Positions 1 to 7,634 are shown, numbered from the stretch's first letter. The stretch: 14,876 bases of DNA from Chrysochromulina parva (GCA_002887195.1 PJAB01001386.1:1-14876); one strand, 5' to 3'. Notes: generated by a model from the letters alone, not told the origin. Translations and numbers: made by a program.

Positions 1-32
1 CCCCCCCCCCCGGTTTTTAGCCCCCCCCCCCC
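1..32. repeat. Two poly-C runs around a 9-bp core
   Basis: An 11-base C run (1-11) and a 12-base C run (21-32) are separated by GGTTTTTAG. This is simple-sequence DNA at the window edge. On the minus strand it is two G runs, which could in principle take part in G-quadruplex structure. Long homopolymers are prone to assembly or sequencing error, so the exact lengths are uncertain. Confidence 0.7.
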
Positions 33-175
33 GAGAAGAGTGCTACCGCGGCTTCCCCGTTAAATTGCCATCTTGCAAGACGCACGACCGTCCCGGGAGA
101 CACAACGTGGAGGGCGCAGACAAAAACAGACACAGATCGGACAGAAGGGAAGCTGCGGAAGAGCGGAACAGCGTA

Positions 176-455
176 ATCCCTAGCCGGCTGCGCATGAGAC
201 GCCCTCGCAGACCCCCCCCTTCGCCCGCTCGCGCTTGGCCGGCTGCGCATGTGACGCCCTCGCTCAGTCCGGACCCCTCCGCCCTCTTGTGCTTGGCCGG
301 CTGCCCATGGGACGCTTTCTCAGCCCCCCACCGCCCTCGCACTTGGCCGGCTGCGCAAGGCACGCCCTCTTAGACTCCCTCCGTCCTCATGCTTGGCAAG
401 GCACGCCCTCTTAGACCCCCTCCGTCCTCATGCTTGGCCGGCTGCGCCCTCACAG
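176..455. repeat. Degenerate ~50-bp minisatellite, about six units
   Basis: Units begin with CTTGGCCGGCTGCGCA or a close variant, followed by (a/t)g(a/g)CGCCCTC and a C/T-rich tail. Unit starts are visible at 234, 292, 342, 392 and 433, giving unit lengths of 58, 50, 50 and 41 bp. A diverged first unit covers about 176-233 and a partial last unit ends near 455. The 392 unit has lost the CCGGCTGCG segment, which explains its shorter length. The units at 342 and 392 are nearly identical otherwise, so the array has expanded recently at its right end. It lies just downstream of the minus-strand permease stop. It has no coding signal I trust. Confidence 0.85.
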
Positions 456-556
456 GACTACCGCATAACGAGGAGGAGTAGAAGGAAGTGGAGCGTCACT
501 CTGACAGGTGACTCCACCCGACCTTCACCGCCGGAACGCAGGGCCCTTCCCGTGGC
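456..556. other. 3' flank of the permease gene
   Basis: About 100 bp lie between the minisatellite and the TAA stop of the permease on the minus strand. This is presumably 3' untranslated sequence. I see no canonical polyadenylation signal or other recognisable element. Confidence 0.4.
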
Positions 557-2605
557 TTATGCCTCGGAGCTCGACTCGGAGCTCACGACAGCCTTCTTCA
601 TCTTCGCGAGCTTCTCGGCCTCGGTCATGGAATCCGCCTCGGTGATCTTGGCGGTCCCCAGCACGTGCGCCGACTGATGCAGGTTCACACCGTTGTCCAT
701 GACGGGGGGCGGCATGCAGCCGCAGCGCTGCATGATGGCGTGAATGATGCAGATGCCGAAGACGGTCGCGTAGCCAACCGCAAAGCGCCATCCCTCGTTC
801 ATGCCCGCCGCTGGGAAGCCATCGGCCATCATCTGGTTGACACGAAACTCGGGAGGAGCAGTGCACAACGCGCTCACCTTTTCTCCCCAAGGGAACGTCT
901 CCTTTCCAGTGATACCCGGCTTCGAGTCCGCGATCGATATGGTCAACTGGCCCTTGACCTTCATAATTCCACCCTCGCCGTACACGTTGTTCCACGGAAA
1001 GCCGGCTCCGGTGACCTTGCCGTGCACGTCGACCGGGTTCATGCCGTGCATGAGGCCGATGACCGAAAAGAAGATGGCGACCAGACAGAAGAAGGCAGCG
1101 CGCTCGTAACGATTATCGGTCAGGTCGCACAGGATTTGAGGCAGGATGATCGCCGCGAGGATGCCACTGCCGGCGCCCAAGTTGTGCATGCCGACGTGGG
1201 TGGAGTTTGCGTTGAGCGTAGCCCAGTCGCAGATGAGCATCATGATGCCGATGAAGAAAGCGGGGTAGTGCCGAGGGGCAGCCTCTTCCATTGCCTGCTG
1301 ACAAACCATGAGGCCGACAATGAGGAGGATGATACCGATCGAGACGGCGTCCAAAATTTGGAAGATCACGGGGAAGACACCCGCGTTCAGAATGATGAAG
1401 TAGATGAGGGCGTTCCCGATCGAGAAGCCCGAACGCGCGCCGATGATCTTGTGGCGCTTGTGGCCGATGTACACAGTGGTCGGAATGGGCGAGCCCCAGA
1501 AGGCGCCGACGCAGGTGCCCAAGCCGTCGACAATCATCGCCTCGCGCAGATTGTACACGTCGCCAGCGGCGCCGGCGGTTTCGACGAGCTCCATGGTCTC
1601 CACGAAGGAAGCGACCGCCACCGGGAAGACGACCGCAATGAAGCCGTCGACACCTTCCCAGTGGCCGAGCGGGAAAGCCTTCGAGAACATGTTCTTGCCG
1701 GAGTAGTTGTCCCACGCGTCGTTCACCTGCTTGGCCATGAAGGCGTTGTCGCCCGTGTACTTGCCGGCATGGACCCACTTGAAGAACATGCCGGCCAACG
1801 CGATGAGCAGCGCGCCACCTCCCGAGAGCTTGGGGTACACACCCTTGCCGGCCTCTGCGAAGAAGGCTGTGAAGGCAAGGGCGAGCGGCGCGAGGCCGAT
1901 GATTGGCTCCTTGGCCACTTCCGTTAGCGGCACGAGGGCGAGCCAGACGAAGCCGACCGCCGCCACCGGCGCGTACAGGGCCGCCTTGGCGAAGTGCGGG
2001 CGAACGTCATAGACCGAGCCAGCGATCTCAAAGAGGCCGCCGACGAAGTTGCAGGCGCAGGCGATCTGCCAGGTCTTGATGGCGAAGTCGTCGGCTCCCA
2101 TGCTCGGGTTGGCAGCGAGCAGGGCCGTGCCGATCGGGAGCATCACGTTCCAACACGTAATGAAGCCGGCCGGGGTATTGATGCCATAGGGAAGTGCTGT
2201 CACATCTTGGCGGTTCTCGAAGGTGGCGAGCTTAGCCGCCATCCATCCGTACCAGAGGTTGCCGAAGGCGAGCGCCCAGGCGATGCCCGGGCAGGCACGG
2301 GTCCAGACGATGGCCGTCATAGCCGTCTTGTGGGCTTCGTGATCGGTCGAGCCGAACGGGACCATGAGGGGTGGGATGGCGAACGCCATGACGCCGAGGA
2401 TGCCAATGAGCGACGACATGTTGTCCAAGAAAAGCATGAGCATCGAGTCGAAGTCACGCATCACGAACCACTTGTACTTGAAATCGATCTTCATGAATAT
2501 GGGCGGCGGCATGATGTTGCTTTTGCGGGGTACTAGCTGCACGACAAGGACGTGATGTACCCCCCAGCAACGCCCAAAATCTTGCGAAAGTTTGTGCCGA
2601 AACAT
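557..2605 (-). CDS. NCS2-family (xanthine/uracil-type) membrane permease
   Basis: A 682-residue multi-spanning transporter of the nucleobase-cation symporter 2 superfamily, expected to move a purine, pyrimidine or related heterocycle with a cation. Roughly 14 hydrophobic segments are visible, from about 62-84 to a last one near 607-627. Diagnostic motifs are DVTALPYGINTP (about 134-145), the carboxylate-rich ETMELVETAGAAGD helix (336-349) and GSPIPTTVYIGH (371-382) followed by GARSGFS. The last two resemble the ESAEAAGD and GS-FPTTIYIGHPG motifs of a poorly characterised bacterial NCS2-like clade. Residues 525-605 form a long hydrophilic insert before the last helix. The tail (655-682) is charged and Ser/Glu-rich. 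The ATG at 2605 gives a 31-residue extension with little family character, so ATG 2512 (MPPPIFMKIDFKYKW) or the next Met is at least as likely a start. The exact substrate is not readable from sequence. The family call is firm. Confidence 0.88.
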   Translation of the reverse strand: MFRHKLSQDFGRCWGVHHVLVVQLVPRKSNIMPPPIFMKIDFKYKWFVMRDFDSMLMLFLDNMSSLIGILGVMAFAIPPLMVPFGSTDHEAHKTAMTAIVWTRACPGIAWALAFGNLWYGWMAAKLATFENRQDVTALPYGINTPAGFITCWNVMLPIGTALLAANPSMGADDFAIKTWQIACACNFVGGLFEIAGSVYDVRPHFAKAALYAPVAAVGFVWLALVPLTEVAKEPIIGLAPLALAFTAFFAEAGKGVYPKLSGGGALLIALAGMFFKWVHAGKYTGDNAFMAKQVNDAWDNYSGKNMFSKAFPLGHWEGVDGFIAVVFPVAVASFVETMELVETAGAAGDVYNLREAMIVDGLGTCVGAFWGSPIPTTVYIGHKRHKIIGARSGFSIGNALIYFIILNAGVFPVIFQILDAVSIGIILLIVGLMVCQQAMEEAAPRHYPAFFIGIMMLICDWATLNANSTHVGMHNLGAGSGILAAIILPQILCDLTDNRYERAAFFCLVAIFFSVIGLMHGMNPVDVHGKVTGAGFPWNNVYGEGGIMKVKGQLTISIADSKPGITGKETFPWGEKVSALCTAPPEFRVNQMMADGFPAAGMNEGWRFAVGYATVFGICIIHAIMQRCGCMPPPVMDNGVNLHQSAHVLGTAKITEADSMTEAEKLAKMKKAVVSSESSSEA

Positions 2606-2624
2606 TCCATGTTTGTGCCGAAAC
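2590..2624. repeat. Two 14-bp direct repeats spaced 21 bp at the permease start
   Basis: GTTTGTGCCGAAAC occurs at 2590-2603 and again at 2611-2624. Each copy ends in complementary GTTT/AAAC tetrads, so it is a weak dyad. The first copy ends inside the ATG complement at 2605. If translation really starts at 2512, both copies lie in the 5' leader and could be a transcription-factor site. This role is inference. Confidence 0.45.
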
Positions 2625-3235
2625 CGGATTATTTGGTACTGTTTGAGTTAATGACAATCTTCTGTTCTCTGACAACAGATGACTCGGGAGTGCTTGAGGA
2701 ATGGAATCAACGCCGCCCCGCGACGGAGGTGCACTCCATCTTCGAAAGGACGGCTCCGCGCTACAGGCTACACACCCTTGGTCAACACAAGAACTGAAAT
2801 ACTGAGTATCCAACTGAGTATGAATTTATATTCGAATGCGCGCCGCAAAGAGTGAACGATGCTGATTATGATTTTATGCACTTAAGCTATACAAGGCACA
2901 TAATCCACAAAATCGCGCATTTCGTCACGTCGGAGTCCGTCCGGTCTAAGAACTCAGAGTGAGACTGAGAGTCGATCGAAACTAACACTGAGGGTAGTAC
3001 CGTGCGTTACGGTCTAGGCCTCCGATCTCGCGGTCAAACTAGAGCACCGGTCCACAGTTAACAGTAAACATATCACGCGGCAGATCTCAAGACACAACAC
3101 GCTCAAAAAGATGCGTCAGATCTCGCGCGCGGATCAGGGAACTTGAATGTATACAGAGTTACAGACAGTGGCACTCAACCGATGGCAGCATTCTGCGGCC
3201 GGGTGGTTCCACTGGGTGATTCATTCGCGCAACGT
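2606..3235. other. Intergenic spacer, locally lower GC
   Basis: This spacer separates two minus-strand genes: it lies upstream of the permease and downstream of the large fusion gene. It is less GC-rich than its surroundings, especially about 2770-2960, which suits a promoter region. Apart from the entries for the 21-bp repeats and the TATA-like word, I see only short dyads such as ACCGT-GCGTT-ACGGT near 3000. No tRNA-like A and B boxes are visible. Confidence 0.5.
2823..2830 (-). promoter_or_regulatory. Candidate TATA box for the permease
   Basis: TATAAATT reads on the minus strand about 220 bp upstream of the ATG at 2605 (about 310 bp from the ATG at 2512), in a locally AT-richer stretch. 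It is the only good TATA-like word there. The position is plausible for a gene with a 5' leader, but many algal promoters lack TATA boxes, so this is weak. Confidence 0.25.
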
Positions 3236-3460
3236 TCATTCCCGCCGCTTCCAACGCCGCCACCGCCACTACCCCCGGCGCCCTTCGGTGGTTTCAACCC
3301 GCCACAACCATCGATTCCACCGCCGTTTCCAAGGCAGCCGCCGACACCCAGACCACCGCGACTCCCCCAGACCACCACGACACCCAGACCACCGCCCCTT
3401 ATCAGCCGTCTCCCCCATTCCCACCGCGACTCACCCCTCCAAGCCGCCCTCCAACGTGCT
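3236..3460. repeat. G-poor CCACC/CCGCC low-complexity tract
   Basis: The plus strand is strongly C-rich and G-poor, built from CCACCG, CCGCC and CCTCC words, with three copies of CAGACCACC at 3349, 3368 and 3385 (17-19-bp spacing). Read on the plus strand it would encode a Pro-rich stretch (PTPPPPLPPAPFG, then TPRPP repeats) within an open frame at 3143-3610. That frame has no recognisable domain, and its composition follows from the simple repeat. I treat it as noncoding low-complexity DNA in the 3' flank of the fusion gene. Confidence 0.6.
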
Positions 3461-3612
3461 CACCTAGTCATGAATCCGTTCCGCAGGTTGGGTGTGGGAG
3501 CGTCGCGTGCATTCAAATATGGAGGGTCGCGTGCATCCGCGGATCGGAAAATCACACAGTGGCTGGGTATCCGACCAGCGCAAGATGCACATCGCACAGC
3601 ATCCCATTGACT

Positions 3613-6600
3613 TCATGCATCCACTTCCAGGCCAGCCGCAAGGAGTTGGGCAGCTTCCTCGAAGGGCGCGAGCGGTGCGCGCGAAACACCCGTGCCAATC
3701 TGCCCGACGCCCGGTTCCTTGTGAGCGATCCCAGTGTTGATGGCAGGGCGGATCGAGCATGCAACGACCAGCGCCGTATCGAGCATCATGGGTACGCCGC
3801 AGAAGTCGAGGCTCGGGATTTGAAGCTCGGGCCACAGACCTTTGTGCGCGTAGATGGCGCACGCCTCTCTCGTGTACTCGATCGCGTCGGCCGCGCTGCC
3901 TCCGACAAAGGCCATGATCGCGGGGGCACATGCCATGGCAGGCGCACCTAGTCCGAGCGCCTCCGTGATCGCAGAGTCTCCAAGGTCGCGGCAGGCATCC
4001 CCCGGCCCGTAGCCGGCGAACCAGACTGCGGAGGGCACCGTCGGAGAGGGCGCCACCTGCCATCGGCCGCCGAGACCAGCCACGCGCACGCCAAACTGTA
4101 CGCCGTTTCGCGCCAAAGCCGAGACGTACGTGCAGTGGGGCACCCCACTAATGGCGTCGAGCGCGAGCTTGCTCGCTCCCATCGCCACGTTGAGACCGAA
4201 GTGCGCATTGCCCGCCATGAAGGCCGCCACGCGCGCCGGCGCGTCAACAGCGACCAGCTGACTCGCTGGCAACGCCATGAGCGTGGGCAGGAGTGCCTGC
4301 AGCAGCAGCGCGGTCAGCGCCTTACACCGATTGTGCCCCTCATCTCCCATCTGCAAGGCATGGCCGAGGGTAGAGCGTATGTCGATACCGCCCTCTGGCA
4401 TGGCCTTCAGCGCCGCATCGAGCGTTGGCCCGAGATCGCTGACCATCCAGCGAAGCCGTTTGAGAACATCTTCCGAGTACGCACCGAAGCGGAGCACCTT
4501 GCCGAGCCCCTCGTTCAGCGAGCAGTACGCCGCCGCGCCGCCGGCAGTGCCGCCGCCATTACTGATGACGAGCACTGGCATCGAGGGGCACACAACACCT
4601 GACATGGGCCCCACAGCACCAGCCTCGTGGCACGGCATCAACTCGATCGAGCCGCTTGCCGCGAGCCTTTCCGCTTCGTCGGCGCTCTCTGCCCAGCCCT
4701 CGAGCAAAATGGCGCCGATGACTGCGCCGCGCATCGGACCGCACATGCCGTTGAAGCCGGTAGCAATCGGAGGGCCCGCGTGCAAGATCGTCCGTCTACC
4801 CCCTAGGGCTGCGATCACCTCGCGGGCGGGACGGACGCGTACGAGCTTGGGCCGCACGGCTGCCACGAGCGAGCGCGCGCGCTCGTTGGCCGCCGCAACC
4901 TTTGGGGACGCGAGGAGGAGAGCCGCCGCTTGGCGGGCAGCGGGGCTGGCCTTGAGCGATTCGGGCTGCAGCCTTCCAGACGGCTTCACGGCAGCCGCCG
5001 AAGAGGCCTTGACGCACTGCTCGCCGGCCTCGTCCAGCTCCATCACCCCATGCCCAGCACCATCAACTCCGTCCCCAACGTCGACATCGGCGATATCGAC
5101 GGCGGGCAAAGCAGCAGCCGAGGCGGACTTCACAGCAGCCGGGGCGGACGCATCGTGAATGGAAGGGTGATCGTCAGAGAGCGCAGCGAGCTCCACGCCA
5201 TAAGCGCCGGTGCCAAAGCCGGCTGCGCGCGCGTAACGCCGAAGCGTCACCTCGTCCCACAAGGCGGCAAGGCGCGGCCACCACTCCCCATCACCTTGGG
5301 AGCTTCGGGCCATCGATGGATCAAGTGGCCCCGTGCCCAGCAGCGCGCGTGCGGCGTGCGTCCTGGCCGCATCGAGAGAGCTCAGCTCCGCCTCTCGAAG
5401 TGCAGCCTCCGCGATCCCGGGCGTGCGCACGTCGCTCAGAGCCACCTTAGCGTAGGCGGCGAGGCCTTCTGGAAAGCTTGTCAGCCCAGAAAGCTCCGAC
5501 GCTGCGGCCGCGGGGTCGTGATCGGCGGCGTCCGGGCGACCTCGTCCAACGGCCGCACCCGCCATCTTTGGTAGAGGTACGAAGCTCGGCGCATGGTACG
5601 TTGCGAGCACCGTGAGGATGGCCGCTTCCTTTGGGGGCGAAGCGTTCGTGGAGAGGTCCTTCGCCGCCGACCACAGCAGCGCGCGCACAGCGGGAGAAGT
5701 GTGCGGTGCCATCAGGTCGATGCGCACGGCGTCAGGCGCGATGGCGAGATAGCGAGGCTCGCCGAGAAGCGCCTTCAGCACGACGGCCTCGTGCACGAGG
5801 TACACTGCGTACAAGTTCGCATCGTCGCGGTCGCCGGTGACTACGTTGGCAGGGTTAACGCGCGCCTTCTCGGGCGCCGGGCGGTGCTCACGGCACCCAG
5901 CCTCCTTAACATCGAGGTAAGCTCTCACCCCACGCACGACTGCAGAGCCCACAAGTACGGCAGGCTGATCGGGATGGTCCATGTTGGCGCGTAGCTCAAA
6001 GCCGCACTGGAGCGTCCCGGAGACGGCGAGCAGCGTACGCCGCGGTGCCGGCGGTGTCGGGACGCTCTTTTCGCCGATCGGGAAGTTGGACGACAGCGAC
6101 GCAATCATGGCTGGAGATGGGGTAGGTGGAAGGCGGTACCCAGACAGGGCGGCGACGACGGCTTCCGAGCGGGCGGCCCAGCCAACGATGGCGCCTTGGG
6201 CCACGACCATCTCAAGCGTGGCCTTCTTGAAGTGCGCAAAATACGATTCGGTCGCATCGGACACGACGAGGCAGTCGTAGCCGCGGTCGTTGGCCTCGCG
6301 AAGCGTTGTTTGGACGCAGACTTCAGTGGTCACGCCGGTGACGAGGAGGTGCGTTATGCCGCGGGCACGCAGCTCGGTGTGCAGCGTCGTGCTGTAGAAC
6401 GCGCCCTTGCCCGGTTTGTGCAGAATCAGCTCGCCCGGGACGGGAGCCACTTCAGGCACAATTGCATTGCCAGGTTCTCCAGCAATCAGGAGTCGGCCAC
6501 GCTCGACCTGTCCATCGAGCACCTCACCGATAGCCGGGCAACGGCGCTTCTTGGCAGAGACCAGGTCCGAGAGGTCTGGTCTGTGCGCTTCCAGCGTATG

Positions 6601-6879
6601 CACCACGAACAAGCCTGCGCGCCGAGCAGCATGCAGCACCGCAGCAGCGGCTGGAAGTGCTGCTCGCAGCGGCGCAACCTTGTTCCCGAGGGAGTGGCCG
6701 AAGCCACCCACGTCCAAAAAGTCGCGCTGCCAGTCAATCATGAGCAGGGCCACACGTCCCTCCAGAGGGACGGCGAATGGGTAGGGCTCAGCCTCCTCGA
6801 TGCGCATGGTGTGGTAGGAAACTATGCCCGAAGGGCGAAATAGCCGACGAGTTTGCCGACGCTCGCTTTTCGCTCGCAT
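3613..6879 (-). CDS. Isochorismatase-type amidohydrolase fused to a DUF1116 (AllG/YlbE-like) domain
   Basis: An uninterrupted 1,088-residue protein in three parts. Residues about 40-245 are a cysteine hydrolase of the isochorismatase-like family. The likely triad is D49 (LLMIDWQRDF), K155 (ILHKPGKGAFY) and C188 (VTGVTTEVCVQTTLREANDRG). The look is that of the biuret hydrolase, RutB and N-carbamoylsarcosine amidase group, which cleave carbamoyl or amide C-N bonds. Residues about 280-560 are unassigned, and 570-640 are an Ala/Asp-rich linker. Residues about 650-1080 are a full DUF1116 domain: ILHAGPPI (698-705), CGPMRGAVIGA, PCHEAGAVGPMSGV, NEGLGKVLRFGA (789-800), MGDEGHNR (844-851), ARNGVQFGVRVAGLG, GDSAITEALGLG and INTGIAHKEPGVGQIG. 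E. coli YlbE (AllG), of this family, is reported as an oxamate carbamoyltransferase subunit in allantoin use. ATG 6879 is the first start; Met25 (6807) sits closer to the domain and is a possible alternative. I infer a cytosolic nitrogen-scavenging enzyme. The substrate is unknown. Confidence 0.87.
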   Translation of the reverse strand: MRAKSERRQTRRLFRPSGIVSYHTMRIEEAEPYPFAVPLEGRVALLMIDWQRDFLDVGGFGHSLGNKVAPLRAALPAAAAVLHAARRAGLFVVHTLEAHRPDLSDLVSAKKRRCPAIGEVLDGQVERGRLLIAGEPGNAIVPEVAPVPGELILHKPGKGAFYSTTLHTELRARGITHLLVTGVTTEVCVQTTLREANDRGYDCLVVSDATESYFAHFKKATLEMVVAQGAIVGWAARSEAVVAALSGYRLPPTPSPAMIASLSSNFPIGEKSVPTPPAPRRTLLAVSGTLQCGFELRANMDHPDQPAVLVGSAVVRGVRAYLDVKEAGCREHRPAPEKARVNPANVVTGDRDDANLYAVYLVHEAVVLKALLGEPRYLAIAPDAVRIDLMAPHTSPAVRALLWSAAKDLSTNASPPKEAAILTVLATYHAPSFVPLPKMAGAAVGRGRPDAADHDPAAAASELSGLTSFPEGLAAYAKVALSDVRTPGIAEAALREAELSSLDAARTHAARALLGTGPLDPSMARSSQGDGEWWPRLAALWDEVTLRRYARAAGFGTGAYGVELAALSDDHPSIHDASAPAAVKSASAAALPAVDIADVDVGDGVDGAGHGVMELDEAGEQCVKASSAAAVKPSGRLQPESLKASPAARQAAALLLASPKVAAANERARSLVAAVRPKLVRVRPAREVIAALGGRRTILHAGPPIATGFNGMCGPMRGAVIGAILLEGWAESADEAERLAASGSIELMPCHEAGAVGPMSGVVCPSMPVLVISNGGGTAGGAAAYCSLNEGLGKVLRFGAYSEDVLKRLRWMVSDLGPTLDAALKAMPEGGIDIRSTLGHALQMGDEGHNRCKALTALLLQALLPTLMALPASQLVAVDAPARVAAFMAGNAHFGLNVAMGASKLALDAISGVPHCTYVSALARNGVQFGVRVAGLGGRWQVAPSPTVPSAVWFAGYGPGDACRDLGDSAITEALGLGAPAMACAPAIMAFVGGSAADAIEYTREACAIYAHKGLWPELQIPSLDFCGVPMMLDTALVVACSIRPAINTGIAHKEPGVGQIGTGVSRAPLAPFEEAAQLLAAGLEVDA

Positions 6880-7116
6880 GAGTCTCGCTCATTTTAAGTT
6901 ATGTCATGAAACACCTCCCGAGTTATCCGAGGAGGCTCTCCGCTCACCTCCGGCCCCTCGGTGTGGTACGACGCCAGATTCAACTTGAACTTGAACCCGG
7001 TGTCTTTTCACCGTCTCGAGACTTGAACTTCATACAGTACAAGACACGATATTAATGCGCGACTTTTTGGAAACGAGACCGACGCGGGTACCGGACGGTT
7101 TTGGTCGGCTGCGTGC
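6880..7116. promoter_or_regulatory. Divergent intergenic region between the fusion gene and the small ORF
   Basis: About 240 bp separate the two oppositely oriented start codons, so both promoters should lie here. It holds the first copy of a diverged direct repeat (6899-6967) and a TGTCTTTTCACCG word at 7001-7013 that recurs with variations near 8320-8442. I see no convincing TATA box or initiator. The regulatory role rests only on geometry. Confidence 0.4.
6899..6967. repeat. Left copy of a direct repeat flanking the small ORF
   Basis: This 69-bp segment starts TTATGTCATGAAACACCTCC and ends CCTCGGTGTGGT. It aligns with 7574-7634 in the same orientation, sharing TTATGTC-TG, CTCCC, GAGGA, GCTCTCCGCTC and GGTGTGGT, with an 8-bp gap in the right copy. 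A shared ACGACGC further on suggests the repeat extends a little beyond. The pair is well diverged and therefore old. Confidence 0.65.
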
Positions 7117-7542
7117 ATGGTCGCAGCAACTGAGGCAGCGCTAGAAGAAATGCAGCGCAAGCGCATGTGGAAGCGGGTCAGACTGAGCACCCTTGCGTCG
7201 TTTTCGTTTTTCTGCTACACGCTCAGCAAGATGAATCCCGACGACCGAGATGCGATGTGGGAACGAACTGTGGCATGGGCAGAAAACATTACCTTGAGTG
7301 CCACAACAGCGCATTGTGTCGATTTGATCACTCCATCCTGCATCATTACATCACTGGTTGACACAGTATATGCTATATTCGGGAACGAGAATATCTTGAA
7401 GGGCCTCTTCGGAGCGCTGGCGTGCAAGCTGGGGGCCAGATTCTTTCGCCGACGCATCGAAAAGAGGCAGAAAGAAGAGGAGGAGGAACAAGCGAAAACA
7501 GCCGCAACGAAAGGCAACAAAAAGAGCAAGAAGACGAATTGA
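7117..7542 (+). CDS. Small hypothetical protein with Lys/Glu-rich tail
   Basis: A 141-residue ORF from an ATG at 7117 to TGA at 7540-7542. I do not recognise its family. The N-terminus is charged (EEMQRKRMWKRVR), followed by a short hydrophobic run (about 25-38). A mildly hydrophobic middle (about 64-90, CVDLITPSCIITSLVDTVYAIFG) precedes a basic-acidic C-terminus from about 109 (RRRIEKRQKEEEEEQ) that could form a helix or coiled coil and ends in a Lys-rich tail. Composition is balanced and less GC-biased than random frames here, which favours a real gene. It may be membrane-associated, but neither hydrophobic run is strong. It is divergent from the fusion gene and lies between two direct repeats. 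Confidence 0.5.
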   Translation: MVAATEAALEEMQRKRMWKRVRLSTLASFSFFCYTLSKMNPDDRDAMWERTVAWAENITLSATTAHCVDLITPSCIITSLVDTVYAIFGNENILKGLFGALACKLGARFFRRRIEKRQKEEEEEQAKTAATKGNKKSKKTN

Positions 7543-7573
7543 GAGAGCACTCTCCTGGGTAGAGCTTGAGCGG

Positions 7574-7634
7574 TTATGTCGTGGAAACGCTCCCAACTTC
7601 TCTGAGGAATGCTCTCCGCTCCCCTTGGTGTGGT
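7574..7634. repeat. Right copy of the direct repeat flanking the small ORF
   Basis: This 61-bp partner of 6899-6967 lies in the same orientation, just after the stop of the small ORF. It shares the blocks TTATGTC, CTCCC, GAGGA, GCTCTCCGCTC and TTGGTGTGGT (CTCGGTGTGGT in the left copy). The left copy carries 8 extra bases between GCTCTCCGCTC and the final CCC. Confidence 0.65.

Noticed and set aside
176..455. CRISPR-like array
   Set aside because: The units are contiguous, of variable length and degenerate throughout, with no constant repeat and unique spacer pattern.
665..1927. 420-residue plus-strand frame opposite the permease
   Set aside because: It is rich in His/Asp/Arg/Val with no domain and lies exactly antisense to a strongly recognised membrane protein; it is open only because of GC content.
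2950..3120. Possible tRNA or small RNA gene in the spacer
   Set aside because: Short hairpins exist, but no B-box-like sequence, acceptor stem or CCA-adjacent pairing could be assembled.
3143..3610. Proline-rich 155-residue plus-strand ORF
   Set aside because: Most of it is the translation of a C-rich simple repeat, and its ends have no recognisable signal. Kept only as a low-complexity tract.
4277..5158. 293-residue Ser/Ala/Pro-rich plus-strand frame
   Set aside because: It is antisense to the DUF1116 domain and linker, whose motifs are unmistakable; the composition is that of a mirrored GC-rich gene.
5200..6039. Middle domain of the fusion as DUF2877 (AllH)
   Set aside because: I could not find the glycine-rich, double-aspartate signature expected for that family; left unassigned.
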